This document shows positions 42,093 to 52,710 of a stretch of DNA of 64,000 bases, in pieces; positions within the stretch are counted from its first letter, which is position 1; every line of letters starts with the position of its first letter. Source of the stretch: Colletotrichum lupini. Lineage: Eukaryota > Ascomycota > Sordariomycetes > Glomerellales > Glomerellaceae. The DNA is taken from assembly GCF_023278565.1 (NCBI RefSeq), contig NC_064676.1:2604001-2668000 (forward strand), read 5' to 3'. The notes beneath the pieces were generated by a model. That model was not told the origin of the DNA, made no database searches, and saw only the letters and a list, made by a program, of their open reading frames with translations. Both the position numbers and the translations under genes were made by a program.

Positions 42093-43301
42093 ATGGCGTC
42101 CGCTCCCGAGTACCTGCGGTTCACAGGACACAGGTCCTTTGCGCAGCGACTAATCATATCAACTCTGACTGGTCGGCCAGTTCACATCTCTAAGATTCGC
42201 AGCTCGTCGCCGACACACCCCGGTCTTGCGCCCCACGAGATTTCATTCCTCCGACTACTGGAAGCCGTCACCAATGGTAGCTCTATGCAAATTTCGTACA
42301 CCGGTACGACCATCACGTACCACCCCGGTCTGATCACTGGAACGATGGCTGGCTTTGGCGCATCCGACGGCGACGTCATCGAGCACAACCTCCCCGCAAA
42401 CAACAATCGCGGCGTCACCTACTTCCTCCTCCCAATCTGCCTCCTCGCGCCATTCTCGAAGGCGCACGTCAACATCCGATTCACTGGCCCGGGTGTCATC
42501 ACATCTGCGACTGAGACCGGCGATATCTCTGTCGACTCCTTCCGCACAGCCATCCTACCACTCTTTGGGCTCTTCGGTATCCCGCCTGCGCGAATTGAGC
42601 TGAGAGTGCTGTCGCGATCCTGCCCTGGAAAGAATGGTAGAGGTGGCGGTGGTGTCGTTGAGCTCCGGTTCGCAAGCCAGGTCCGACTCCCGAAAACGTT
42701 GCACCTAAACCGCAATCCCGGCAAGATAAGGAGGATACGAGGAGTCGCATACTGTACGGGAGTCTCAGCGTCCAACAACAGCAGAATGATTCACTCGGCA
42801 AGAGAGGTCCTTAATGCTCTCGTTTCAGACATTCATATCGCAGCGCAGTACGATACAGCACCTCTTATCACGGCGGCCGACAAGTCAAAGACACGAACAG
42901 GCATCGGCTTCGGTCTCAGTTTAGTGGCTGAGTCGAGCTCTGTCGGTGTTCTCTACTCGGCAGATGTAGTAGCGCCACCTGTTGGCGGCGTAGTGCCTGA
43001 AGATATTGGCAAAAATTGTGCCTATCAACTGCTGGAAACCATTGCGCAAGGTGGATGTGTCAGCAAAGCATCGGCCAGCACCGTCATGACGTTGATGGCT
43101 ATGGGATCTGAAGATGTAGGAAGATTGAGGATAGGAAGGGATGTCATCGGAACAGAAGAGATGGTTGGGCTCGCCAGGGACTTGCGGACATTCGGCGCGA
43201 GTAGTTGGGGTTTAAGGGACGTTGAAGACGACGAGTCGAACGATATACTTGTTTCGGTCAAGGGAAGCGGTGTTGGTAATGTTGGTCGCAAAATTGCTTA
43301 A
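42093..43301 (+). CDS. RCL1: RNA 3'-terminal phosphate cyclase-like Rcl1
   Basis: SSU-processome factor that works with the GTPase Bms1 in pre-rRNA cleavage at site A2. 402 residues, no intron. The cyclase fold is evident from the start (LRFTGHRSFAQRLIISTLTGRPV), then FLRLLEAVTNGSSMQISYTGT, ARIELRVLSRSCPGKNGRGGG, RIRGVAYCTGVSASNNSRM and GFGLSLVAESSSVGVLYSA. The TGHRSFAQR start and the lack of the catalytic histidine of true cyclases place it with Rcl1 rather than RtcA. One Gly-rich loop (GRGGGGVVEL) is expanded. Its stop is only 32 bases from the facing stop of the DUF1746-like gene. Confidence 0.95.
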   Translation: MASAPEYLRFTGHRSFAQRLIISTLTGRPVHISKIRSSSPTHPGLAPHEISFLRLLEAVTNGSSMQISYTGTTITYHPGLITGTMAGFGASDGDVIEHNLPANNNRGVTYFLLPICLLAPFSKAHVNIRFTGPGVITSATETGDISVDSFRTAILPLFGLFGIPPARIELRVLSRSCPGKNGRGGGGVVELRFASQVRLPKTLHLNRNPGKIRRIRGVAYCTGVSASNNSRMIHSAREVLNALVSDIHIAAQYDTAPLITAADKSKTRTGIGFGLSLVAESSSVGVLYSADVVAPPVGGVVPEDIGKNCAYQLLETIAQGGCVSKASASTVMTLMAMGSEDVGRLRIGRDVIGTEEMVGLARDLRTFGASSWGLRDVEDDESNDILVSVKGSGVGNVGRKIA

Positions 43302-43333
43302 GATACCAGAATGCGATCATGATACCATCTAGA

Positions 43334-44424
43334 CTACCTCTGATTCCTCTGGTTGCGTTCTAGCTGTGGTATCCTCCTCATTGCGGACAGTCTCGTCAAT
43401 GTCGCGGTATAACCCAGGGTTTGAAGCGAGTGACCTGCCGCTCCCCAGTAATCAGTGGTAGCGTGTCTAATAGTGTGAGATATGTGGAACTCCCCCAAAT
43501 CGCCGTTTCCTGAACTGAAGACATCGAATAAATGCATCCCACTGGCTGCATTCGAGGACGAGCGTCGTCTTGAGGATCTCCTTCGTGAAGGTTCCTGGCC
43601 ATGTTCAGCTTCGCCGTTAGGCCTCAGAGACTGGAGCTCCACGCTGTCTGCGCCTTCCAGGTCCAGTCCAGGTGCATCTCTCAAAACGCCCCGCTCTTCG
43701 GCGTCGTGATCTTGGGTCGAAAGACCGATCGTCTCTTCTAGTGCCGGGGGCAGGCGGAAAAGCAATGGCCTTACAATAGGCCGTAGCTTCTCTCGCTCGG
43801 CATGGACTGCCAGCATGAGACATTGCACAGCCAGTATTATACAGTCGAGAGCTAGAAAAGCAAGCCTCGAGGTTGGTGGTTTCTGCCCGATGAAGTCGAC
43901 GATGACGCCGCCGTGAAGATAGCCACGCGCAGCTTCGCCAGCTACAGGTAGGGATGCAAATATATGTAGCAAGATACATAGCAAGTTCGGGACAAACACT
44001 GATATGACTTGTGACCGGGCTGCCGCCATAGTCAATGGGTAGTCGTCAGGCTTGGGTGTAAGCCAGTGGTGTTGGCCATAGACGCGAACTGCAAAGCGGA
44101 AGATGGAGCACCTGAATAATAGTCAGAACATGAGATGACGAAGCATAAGAAGGGGAGAGTGGCATACTCCATGTAGTATAATGTGCATAGCTCTGCGTAT
44201 ACTATGGAGTCGAGATTCCGCAGTAATTGGGTCAAGAAGTCGAACTTCTTTGCCAGGCCGGGATTGATCTTTCGATGTTTCCGCCGTCGCCTTCTTCTGG
44301 AACCTCTAGCTTCTGCATCATCGGCGCGGTTTAAAGGCTCTGGATCCCCTCTGCCATCCTCCTGGTCGTTCCCGAAAGGGATTGATCGGCCTGGCAGGGT
44401 CTCTGGCGCGGCATCATCGACCAT
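43334..44424 (-). CDS. DUF1746-like membrane protein (possible Dsc-complex subunit)
   Basis: 344 residues in two exons (44424-44168, 44111-43334), joined as …LCTLYYME/CSIFRFAVRVYG. The N-terminus is acidic, then strongly basic (RRRRRRKHRKINPGLAKKFDFL), followed by LTQLLRNLDSIVYAELCTLYYMECSIFRF. Hydrophobic segments lie at about residues 122-142 (VISVFVPNLLCILLHIFASL) and 160-185 (LAFLALDCIILAVQCLMLAVH). The C-terminal half is polar with an Arg/Ser run. The NLDSIVYAELCTLYYMECS block resembles the fungal DUF1746 family, which I associate with a subunit of the Golgi Dsc ubiquitin ligase; that assignment is from memory and tentative. The gene is divergent from FRS2. Confidence 0.65.
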
Positions 44425-44948
44425 AGCTCGTTGGCCTCATTGGTGTCGGCGGGGATTCCTGCAGCGTGGCGACAAGTGCGACGCTTCACATACTCCAGCA
44501 GATTGGCAAATGACGGCTAGAGAAAGTGGAGTTGGGTGTCAAGATAAAAGCACGAATGAAGGTATTCCCGACCGTTGGGACCGTGATGCGAACAGATGTG
44601 GATAAAAGCCGACCGAAGCCAGCTGCAGGGATACCAAGTGTGACGCCACAGCTTGAGGAAGGGAAGGCAGGCACGCAGGCAAGCTGTCCAGGACTCGACG
44701 CGGTAAGCTCAGGAGCTAGATCCACTGGCGCGGGCACCTGCTGATATCGGAACAGGAGAATCTTTGATACGAGTACCCCTCCATCCATCCCGCGCAAGGG
44801 TCCACACTCCCCTCCGATTCGACATTCGCAGCGGCCAAATTTCTGCCAGGAGTTCCCGCCTAATTTACAAGTGCCCCTCTGACTCAACGAGCCGAACATC
44901 GACATCTCGACGTGCAAGCCACCTATCCAGACAACAACGCACGAAATC
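44425..44948. promoter_or_regulatory. Divergent promoter, DUF1746-like gene / FRS2
   Basis: The 524 bases between two head-to-head starts. The FRS2-proximal 100 bases are rich in short CGA/ACA words and end in a good ATG context (AAATCATGGCG). No specific site identified. Confidence 0.45.
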
Positions 44949-46546
44949 ATGGCGACGGCAAGCAACGGTCCTTCTGGGGACCTTACATCCCAGATCCTTT
45001 TGGCTTTGTCCCAGAAGGATCCCATCCTGTCTGCCGAGCACTTCCCAGAGTTCCACTTCACGGACGTCAAGGCCGCACTGGACCGCCTCGCTAGTCGTTC
45101 CATGGTCACATACGAGTCAATTGACCGGGAGGAAGCCGTCCTTGAGGCCGAGGGCAAGCAAATTGCTGAGCACGGCAGCCACGAAGCTCGTGTCTTTGAG
45201 GCGGTCCGGAAAGCCTTGGAGGGGTTGACGGTTCAAGAGCTTGAGGCTGCTGTGGGAGACAAGAATGTGACGAAGGTCGGCCAAGGCAAGGCCTTCAAGG
45301 AGAAGTGGATCAAGAAGGGTGGCGACGGCAAGCTCATTGCGACTGTAAGTTTGCCTGCCTCAAATGTCACCACTACATGCTAATACCGTGTGCGCAGGCC
45401 GACTCGATTCAAGATGTTACTCAGGCTCAGCTTAAGCAGATCCTGGAGACAAAGACCCACGAGCCCAAGATCATCACCGACTTGAAGAAGCGCAAACTCA
45501 TCAAGACCCAGAAGGTCATCGCATACAAGATCCAGAAGGGACCTGAGTTCGCATTGGAAATCAAGAAGGAGGAGACGGACTTGACGGCTGACATGATTGC
45601 GTCTGGCTCATGGAAGACTGCCAACTTCAAGCCGTACAACTTCAAGGCTCTTGGATCCGACCAGAACTCCGGCGCGCTTCACCCCCTCAACAAGGTCCGC
45701 CACGAGTTCCGTCAAATCTTCTTCGAGATGGGCTTTGAGGAGATGCCGACCGACAAATTCGTCGAGTCTGGATTCTGGAACTTCGATGCCCTTTTCGTGC
45801 CCCAACAACATCCCGCGAGAGATCTCCAGGACACTTTCTACATCTCGGATCCCAAGGTTGCAGACAAGCCTGGTCCGGAGTCGGAAGACGACAAGAAGGA
45901 TTACAAGACGTACTGGGACAACGTCAAGGAGGTCCACCAGGATGGCAAGTTTGGCTCAATCGGCTACCGTTACCCCTGGGCTGCGGACGAGGCTCAGAGG
46001 CTTGTTCTCCGCACGCACACGACAGCCATCTCCACCGCAGTACTTCATCAGTTGGCTTCCAGAAAGGGACCGGACGGCAGACCTCCTCCGGCCCGTTACT
46101 TCTCCATCGACAGAGTCTTCCGTAACGAGAGTGTCGACGCTACGCATCTGGCTGAGTTCCACCAGGTCGAGGGTGTCATTGCGGATTACGGACTTACACT
46201 GGGAGGCTTGATGGAGTTCATGGAGATCTTCTTCAACAAGATGGGTATTACAGACATCAAGTTCAAGCCGGCGTACAACCCGTACACGGAGCCGAGTATG
46301 GAGATTTTCAGCTTCCACAAGGGCTTGAACAAGCTCGTCGAAATCGGTAACAGCGGTATGTTCAGACCGGAAATGCTCGAGGCAATGGGTCTGCCCAAGG
46401 ATTTGAGAGTATACGGTTGGGGTTTGAGTCTGGAGAGACCGACTATGATCAAGTACGGCATCTCCAACATTCGTGAGCTGTTGGGACACAAGGTGGATTT
46501 GAACTTCATTGAGAGAAACCCAGCAGTAAGACTTGACAAAAACTAG
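44949..46546 (+). CDS. FRS2: Cytosolic phenylalanyl-tRNA synthetase alpha subunit
   Basis: Catalytic subunit of the alpha2-beta2 enzyme that charges tRNA-Phe. 514 residues in two exons (44949-45344, 45398-46546); yeast Frs2 is 503. The N-terminal winged-helix tRNA-binding region covers about residues 1-180. The class II core follows: motif 1 region [22 protein letters not shown], then [24 protein letters not shown], motif 2 [25 protein letters not shown], and motif 3 [16 protein letters not shown]. The 53-nt intron falls in the N-terminal region. Codon use is C-biased, as expected for a well-expressed gene. Confidence 0.96.
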
Positions 46547-48173
46547 AGGATTCGGCATGGGAAAGTAGAAAAAGGGACACGACTTACATGAGATGAGCTT
46601 GGGCTGGCATATGTTGGCGAATGGAATACCAATCACGTTTTGAAAGGTCGTACTGTCAAGCTGTCAGCCATGAGGTTACCAGGGTGTTAGGACTCAGGTC
46701 TGTCCCATCGACGATCGTGAGATTCAGCTGCCCCACGGCTACCCTTCCGCAGGTGGACGATTTAAATGAGCTGTCAACGTCTGGCAAGGGTCGGCAGGTG
46801 ATCCTCATGATAGATTTTGACATCCCATATCGGTGTCATTGGTGTCATCGGCGCCAGGACCGATTCGGCCGCCTCCGAGTCGTTCAGCGGCATTTGCTCG
46901 GACTGTAGTTGAGGCATTGGCCAATGGTTGAGATGAAAAATTGACGACTCCCCGGCACTGAGTGCTAAAGGCGGGGCAAATGCCAGATGTAGCGGGGTTG
47001 GTTAGGCCAAACGTCAGATCGCATCCCAAACGGTAAGAAGCTCGGGCCCTCATTCAGGACGAAAAGGTGCGTGCAATTCGACTCTGGCACAGGGTGTAAG
47101 ACTCACTGAGCACCGTGGCGCCTCAGTGAGAGTAGACGACAGACGGGCAGGAGCGAACGAGCGAGCGAGCGAGCGCCGTGAGTCACTCCCCCAGGACTCC
47201 AATGTCGAGTAGTCCTTGCCAGATTGACTGGAGCAGCTGCAGCACGCCCGGGGAATATTTGCAAGTCCCCATGGGTCTCCAGCCGTCTCAATTGAGTCAA
47301 TCATTAAGGTACACTCCCGATATGTACCGTACATGTAGCATTATTTCCATCCCGAAAGAGTTTGTTTCCGTGACTCAACAGTGCATGTTGTCCAAGCTGC
47401 CAGCAATGTCTGGGCACCTTGAGCTCAGGGCTACCTACCTCCGCAGACACGCAGGAAAGAATGGAAGGCAAGGTATGCACAAAGCTCGAGTCGGCTGGGA
47501 CGAACCAGTGGGCGAACCTCCAGCTTCAAATACTCTCTCGCTTTAGGATAAACCAAAAGCCAGGGAACGGCTCGGGGCATCTGACGGTTACAGACGAGGA
47601 TGCGTTGCTGAGAGTTTTGACAACGCTGTAAAACCTTGTTCAGTACCTGCACTGTCAGAAATTTTCGCCAAATCCCAAGCCTCGCTCATTAGAGGTGAGG
47701 GCGGGAGACACTAGGGTGGTCCCTCAGCGAGAGAGAGATGGATGTGCGAGGGTGTGTACAGTCACTGCGGTGACGCAGAAAGTTGCGATAACGGCGCCCA
47801 AGTGGTCCCTGGCGCAGTAGACGGGGCAGCAGACGGGGCCTTGAGGGAAGAGACGGATGTGATACCACCCCAGTTAGCGTCCTGAGCCATTGTTGGGCCC
47901 CCCCGATCGGCCAATTCAACAACCGCTGAGAGAAAAATTTCCTTATCTTATCACAGTTCGGACCGCCTTTTGTCGCTGAAGACGAAGACCGCTGCGACCA
48001 TCTTCCCTCCCCACAACTCTAACAAAGCTCACGGAAGAGTCACAAACCTTCCCTCCCCGGCGGCCATAATACCTCTTCTCTCTTGGTCCAAAAACCATTC
48101 AATTGGCTCTGACCTCGAGTATTCTCTCTCTTCCCCAAGGTCTTTGTCGCATTGATCCCTTGAATCCTTCACA
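46547..48173. other. Intergenic region FRS2 / CPA2
   Basis: About 1.6 kb. It contains a GAGC tetranucleotide run at about 47155-47175, an AAAAATTT stretch at 47933-47940 and a tandem GATA word at 47942-47952, the latter two in the CPA2 promoter. Frames at 46.6-47.6 kb look like chance. Confidence 0.55.
47942..47952 (-). promoter_or_regulatory. Tandem GATA site upstream of CPA2
   Basis: CTTATCTTATC, 222 bases before the CPA2 ATG and directly after AAAAATTTC. Identical to the RCL1 site and the reverse complement of the NOP14 site. Confidence 0.5.
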
Positions 48174-51100
48174 ATGCCGTCGGCCATGTCAAGTTCTTTG
48201 GCAGGTCGAGCTCCGGCTGTCCTCCGACATGGTCGCCGAGTCCCTACGGCTCTGACTGGCCGCAACTTCACCCTCGCCGCCTCCAACGGCCTGGCCAGAG
48301 CCCAACTCCAGAACAGCAGTGCTAAGCTGCTTCAAAAGCGTCTCTTTACCGCGAGCGCACTTCGTCCCAGTGCCGCGCAATCTGCGCCGAATCCCAAGGC
48401 TTATCTTGAGAGCGGTGTGATCAAGCCTTCAGCGGGCGTCGATGTCAAGAAGGTGCTCGTCATTGGCAGTGGTGGTCTCGCCATTGGCCAGGCCGGAGAG
48501 TTTGACTACTCAGGTTCGTTTGCTTGCCAAACTCGCGCTCAACAAGTGCAGAGAATGAGTCACAGACACCAAGGAGCATTCTGGCTAACACGACTCTTCA
48601 TAAAGGATCACAAGCTCTGAAGGCTCTGAAGGAGGCCGGCGTCAAGTCTGTCCTCATTAACCCGAACATTGCCACCATCCAGACCAACCACTCGCTCGCC
48701 GATGAGGTCTACTACCTCCCCGTCACACCGGAGTACGTGACGTATGTCATCGAGAAGGAGAAGCCCGATGGCATCTTCCTGTCTTTCGGTGGCCAGACCG
48801 CCCTGAACTTGGGTGTTCAGATGCAGCGCCTGGGTCTCTTTGAGAAGTACGGAGTCAAGGTTCTCGGAACCAGCGTCAAGACCCTCGAGACCAGTGAGGA
48901 TCGTGACCTTTTCGCCAAGGCCCTCGGCGAGATCGACATCCCTATCGCCAAGTCCATCGCCGTTGGCACTATCGAGGAGGCTCTCGACGCTGCCGAGAAG
49001 GTCGGATACCCCATTATTGTTCGTGCCGCCTACGCACTCGGTGGCTTGGGCTCTGGCTTCGCAAACAACGAGGAGGAGCTTCGCAACATGGCTGCCCGCT
49101 CCCTTACTCTTTCCCCCCAGATCCTGGTTGAGAAGTCTCTGAAGGGCTGGAAGGAAGTCGAGTACGAAGTTGTCCGTGACGCAAACAACAACTGCATCAC
49201 TGTTTGCAACATGGAGAACTTCGACCCCTTGGGAATCCACACTGGAGACAGTATTGTCGTTGCTCCTAGTCAGACTCTGAGCGATGAGGAGTACCACATG
49301 CTGCGATCTGCCGCCATCAAGATTGTCCGTCATCTTGGCGTCGTCGGAGAGTGCAACGTTCAATACGCGCTCCAGCCCGACGGCCTTGACTACCGTGTCA
49401 TTGAGGTTAATGCCCGTCTTTCTCGCTCTTCTGCTTTGGCCTCCAAGGCCACCGGATACCCTCTTGCGTACACTGCTGCCAAGATCGGCCTGGGCCACAG
49501 CCTCCCTGAGCTCCCCAATGCGGTCACCAAGACCACTACTGCCAACTTTGAGCCTTCCCTTGACTACATCGTTACCAAAATTCCCCGCTGGGATCTTTCC
49601 AAGTTCCAGCACGTCAAGCGCGACATTGGCAGTGCCATGAAGTCTGTCGGTGAGGTTATGGCTATCGGCAGAACCTTCGAAGAGTCTTTCCAGAAGGCCA
49701 TCCGTCAGGTCGACCCCAAGTTTGTCGGCTTCCAGGGTGACAAGTTCGAGGACTTGGACTTCGAGCTGCAGAACCCCACTGACCGCCGCTGGCTCGCTGT
49801 TGGCCAGGCCATGCTCCACGAGAACTACTCAGTAGAGAAGGTTCACGACCTGACCAAGATTGACAAGTGGTTCTTGTACAAGTTACAGAACCTTGTCGAC
49901 TGCCAGCACGAGCTCGAGGCGGCTGGTGGTTTGGAGAACCTCAAGAAGGACCAGCTCACCAAGGCCAAGAAGCTCGGTTTCTCTGATCGCCAGATTGCCC
50001 TTGCCACTGGAAGCACTGAGGACCAGGCTCGCGCTGCTCGTCTTGCCTTCGGCATTCGCCCGTGGGTCAAGAAGATTGATACCCTCGCTGCTGAGTTCCC
50101 CGCCGACACCAACTACCTGTACACCACCTACAACGCCTCCTCCCACGACGTCACCTTTGAGGACAAGGGTACTATCGTTCTTGGTAGCGGTGTCTACCGT
50201 ATCGGTAGCTCCGTCGAGTTCGATTGGTGCGCTGTGAGCGCTACCCAGGCTCTGCGCCAGATGGGCCACAAGACCGTGATGATCAAGTAAGTCTCAAAGA
50301 TTCAACTACGAAATGCCAAGTGCTAATAAGCAATCAGCTTCAACCCTGAGACCTACAGCACGGATTTCGATACTGCTGACAAGCTTTACTTCGAGGAGCT
50401 GAGCTACGAGCGTGTGATGGATATCTACGAGCTTGAGAGCGCTTCGGGCGTCGTGGTCTCTGTCGGTGGCCAGCTGCCCCAGAACATCGCCCTCCGTCTG
50501 CAGGAGACTGGCGGAGCCAAGGTTCTCGGCACTGACCCCAAGGACATCGACAAGGCCGAGGACAGACAGAAGTTCTCTGAGATTCTCGACAGCATCGGAA
50601 TCGATCAGCCCGCTTGGAAGGAGCTTACCTCCGTCGAGGAGGCCGAGACCTTCGCTGACCAGGTCGGCTACCCTGTCCTCGTCCGTCCCTCATACGTCCT
50701 GTCTGGTGCTGCCATGACTGTCATTCGCAGTCAGGAGGACCTGAAGGAGAAGCTTGAGGCTGCGGCCAATGTCTCCCCCGACCACCCCGTCGTCATCAGC
50801 AAGTTCATTGAGGGCGCTGAGGAGATCGACGTCGATGGTGTTGCCTCTGAGGGCAAGCTGATCCTCCACGCCGTCTCTGAGCACGTTGAGCAGGCTGGTG
50901 TCCACTCTGGAGATGCTACCCTTGTCCTCCCCCCCGCGAACCTTGACCAGACCACCATGGACCGTGTCAAGGACATCGCTGAGCGTGTCGCCAAGGCGTG
51001 GCGCATCACCGGTCCCTTCAACATGCAGATCATCAAGGCCGATAACCCCGAGGGCGGCGAGCCTCTGCTGAAGGTCATTGAGTGCAACCTCCGTGCCTCC

Positions 51101-51894
51101 CGTTCATTCCCCTTCGTCAGCAAGGTCTTGGGCACCAACTTCATTGATGCCGCCACCAAGGCTCTTGTCGGCCAGGACGTCCCCAAGCCCGTCGACCTCA
51201 TGGCCGTCAAGCGCGACTACCTCGCCACCAAGGTACCTCAGTTCTCCTGGACCCGTCTCGCCGGTGCCGACCCCTTCCTCGGCGTCGAAATGGCCTCTAC
51301 CGGTGAGATTGCTTGCTTCGGCAAGGATCTCGTCGAGGCCTACTGGACCTCCCTGCAGTCGACCATGAACTTCCGCATGCCCGAGCCCGGTGAAGGTCTC
51401 CTCTTCGGCGGTGAGCTCAACAAGGATTGGCTCCCCACCGTCGTCAACTACCTCGCCCCCATGGGCTACAAGCTGTTCGCCGCCGACGACGAGGTCAAGC
51501 AGTTCATCGAGTCCAGCGCCAAGGGCAAGGTCTCTGTCGAGGTTATTGAGTTCCCCAAGGAGGACAAGCGCGCCCTCCGCGAGGTCTTCCAGAAGTACGA
51601 CATCCGCGGTGTCTTCAACCTGGCCCAGGCCCGCGGCAAGACCGTCATGGACGTCGACTACGTCATGCGTCGCAACGCCGTCGACTTTGGCGTCCCTCTG
51701 TTCATGGAGCCCAAGGTAAGTTCCCCGGATCACCATGACAAAAAGTCAACTTGATGTGAACGAATTCGCTAACAAACAATCAACAGACTTCCATGCTCTT
51801 TGCTCAGTGCATGAGCGAGAAGCTCCCCCGCAAGGAGGGAATCCCCTCCGAAGTCCGCCCGTGGTCCAACTTCCTCGGCGGCAAGCCTTTGTAA
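48174..51894 (+). CDS. CPA2: Arginine-specific carbamoyl-phosphate synthase, large subunit (mitochondrial)
   Basis: Makes carbamoyl phosphate from glutamine-derived ammonia, bicarbonate and 2 ATP for arginine synthesis (Neurospora arg-3). 1168 residues in four exons (48174-48513, 48606-50286, 50338-51715, 51787-51894). The first ~65 residues are Arg/Ser/Ala-rich and almost free of acids, a mitochondrial presequence ending near [10 protein letters not shown]. The first ATP-grasp half starts [24 protein letters not shown] and the second about residue 625; both carry the expected motifs ([56 protein letters not shown]). An MGS-like allosteric domain ends the protein. No glutaminase or aspartate transcarbamylase is fused, which separates it from the pyrimidine enzyme. 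Codon bias is strong. Confidence 0.96.
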
Positions 51895-52710
51895 ATACCA
51901 CCAACTTTATTCGTATCTTTTTTCAAAAATTTGGAGTTTTAGGTTAGCCGGAAATGTTCTCGTTTCTACGAACAGAAAAAAGAAAGACCTCGAAATCGGC
52001 GAAGGGCGATGGTGATATCGGCAAAGGGGGTGGATTAAAAAAATAAGGAACTTTGTTTTTATTTTACCCCTTTTTCTTCTAGTTGAAAAAGAAAAGAACT
52101 TGTTTAAAACAACGTCTCTTCCCCTGCTCCGCTCCTGTATGTGACTTCATGCTCTTGCTCTATTCCCATCTTGAAATTGTTTCTGGATAACTACTATGGC
52201 AACAAGACCGACTATACGATGGCCTTTCACATCATCAAGAACTTGGAGACGTCGTGATGAGGGGTACTGCTATGCTTTCAGGAATGGCCATCTTCGGATC
52301 GGAATGTTGTGACGTGTAAAGCACAGCAGACGCTGAGGTGAAATGACTTGAACTTGAAGATCGTGAACAGTGGATTAGAAGATGAGACCGCTTCATTTGG
52401 GTTTCTTATTTGAACCCAGGCCCCCCTTTAATCCGGAGAAAGTGTTGACTAAGGTACAGGTGCCTTTGATCGCTTCCACTTGCTCAAGGACCATTTGTGC
52501 CTCCCATGCCATCACATGATTCCCTGATCCCCAAACACCAAGCCTGTCACCTTTGGCCAATCGCATAAGCATGCATTCCCGATCCTTTCCCATCTAGAGT
52601 TCTCGAGAGTTTTGAGAGAGCCTTTTCCCAGGGTCCGCATCATCGCTTGATGACACCCAGTTGCGTAGAATATTCGGATTCACAGAGCACATCTCACGAA
52701 ATTGCTCTGC
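51895..52710. other. Convergent 3' region between CPA2 and NPL4
   Basis: About 820 bases between facing stops. The CPA2 side has A/T-rich runs expected of a 3' untranslated region. No gene or RNA supported. Confidence 0.55.

Noticed and set aside
46621..47650. Frames of 65-122 codons between FRS2 and CPA2
   Set aside because: No homology, poor start context, simple-sequence content.
48608..49819. 403-codon minus-strand frame opposite CPA2
   Set aside because: Shadow of the strongly biased CPA2 exon 2; no family resemblance.
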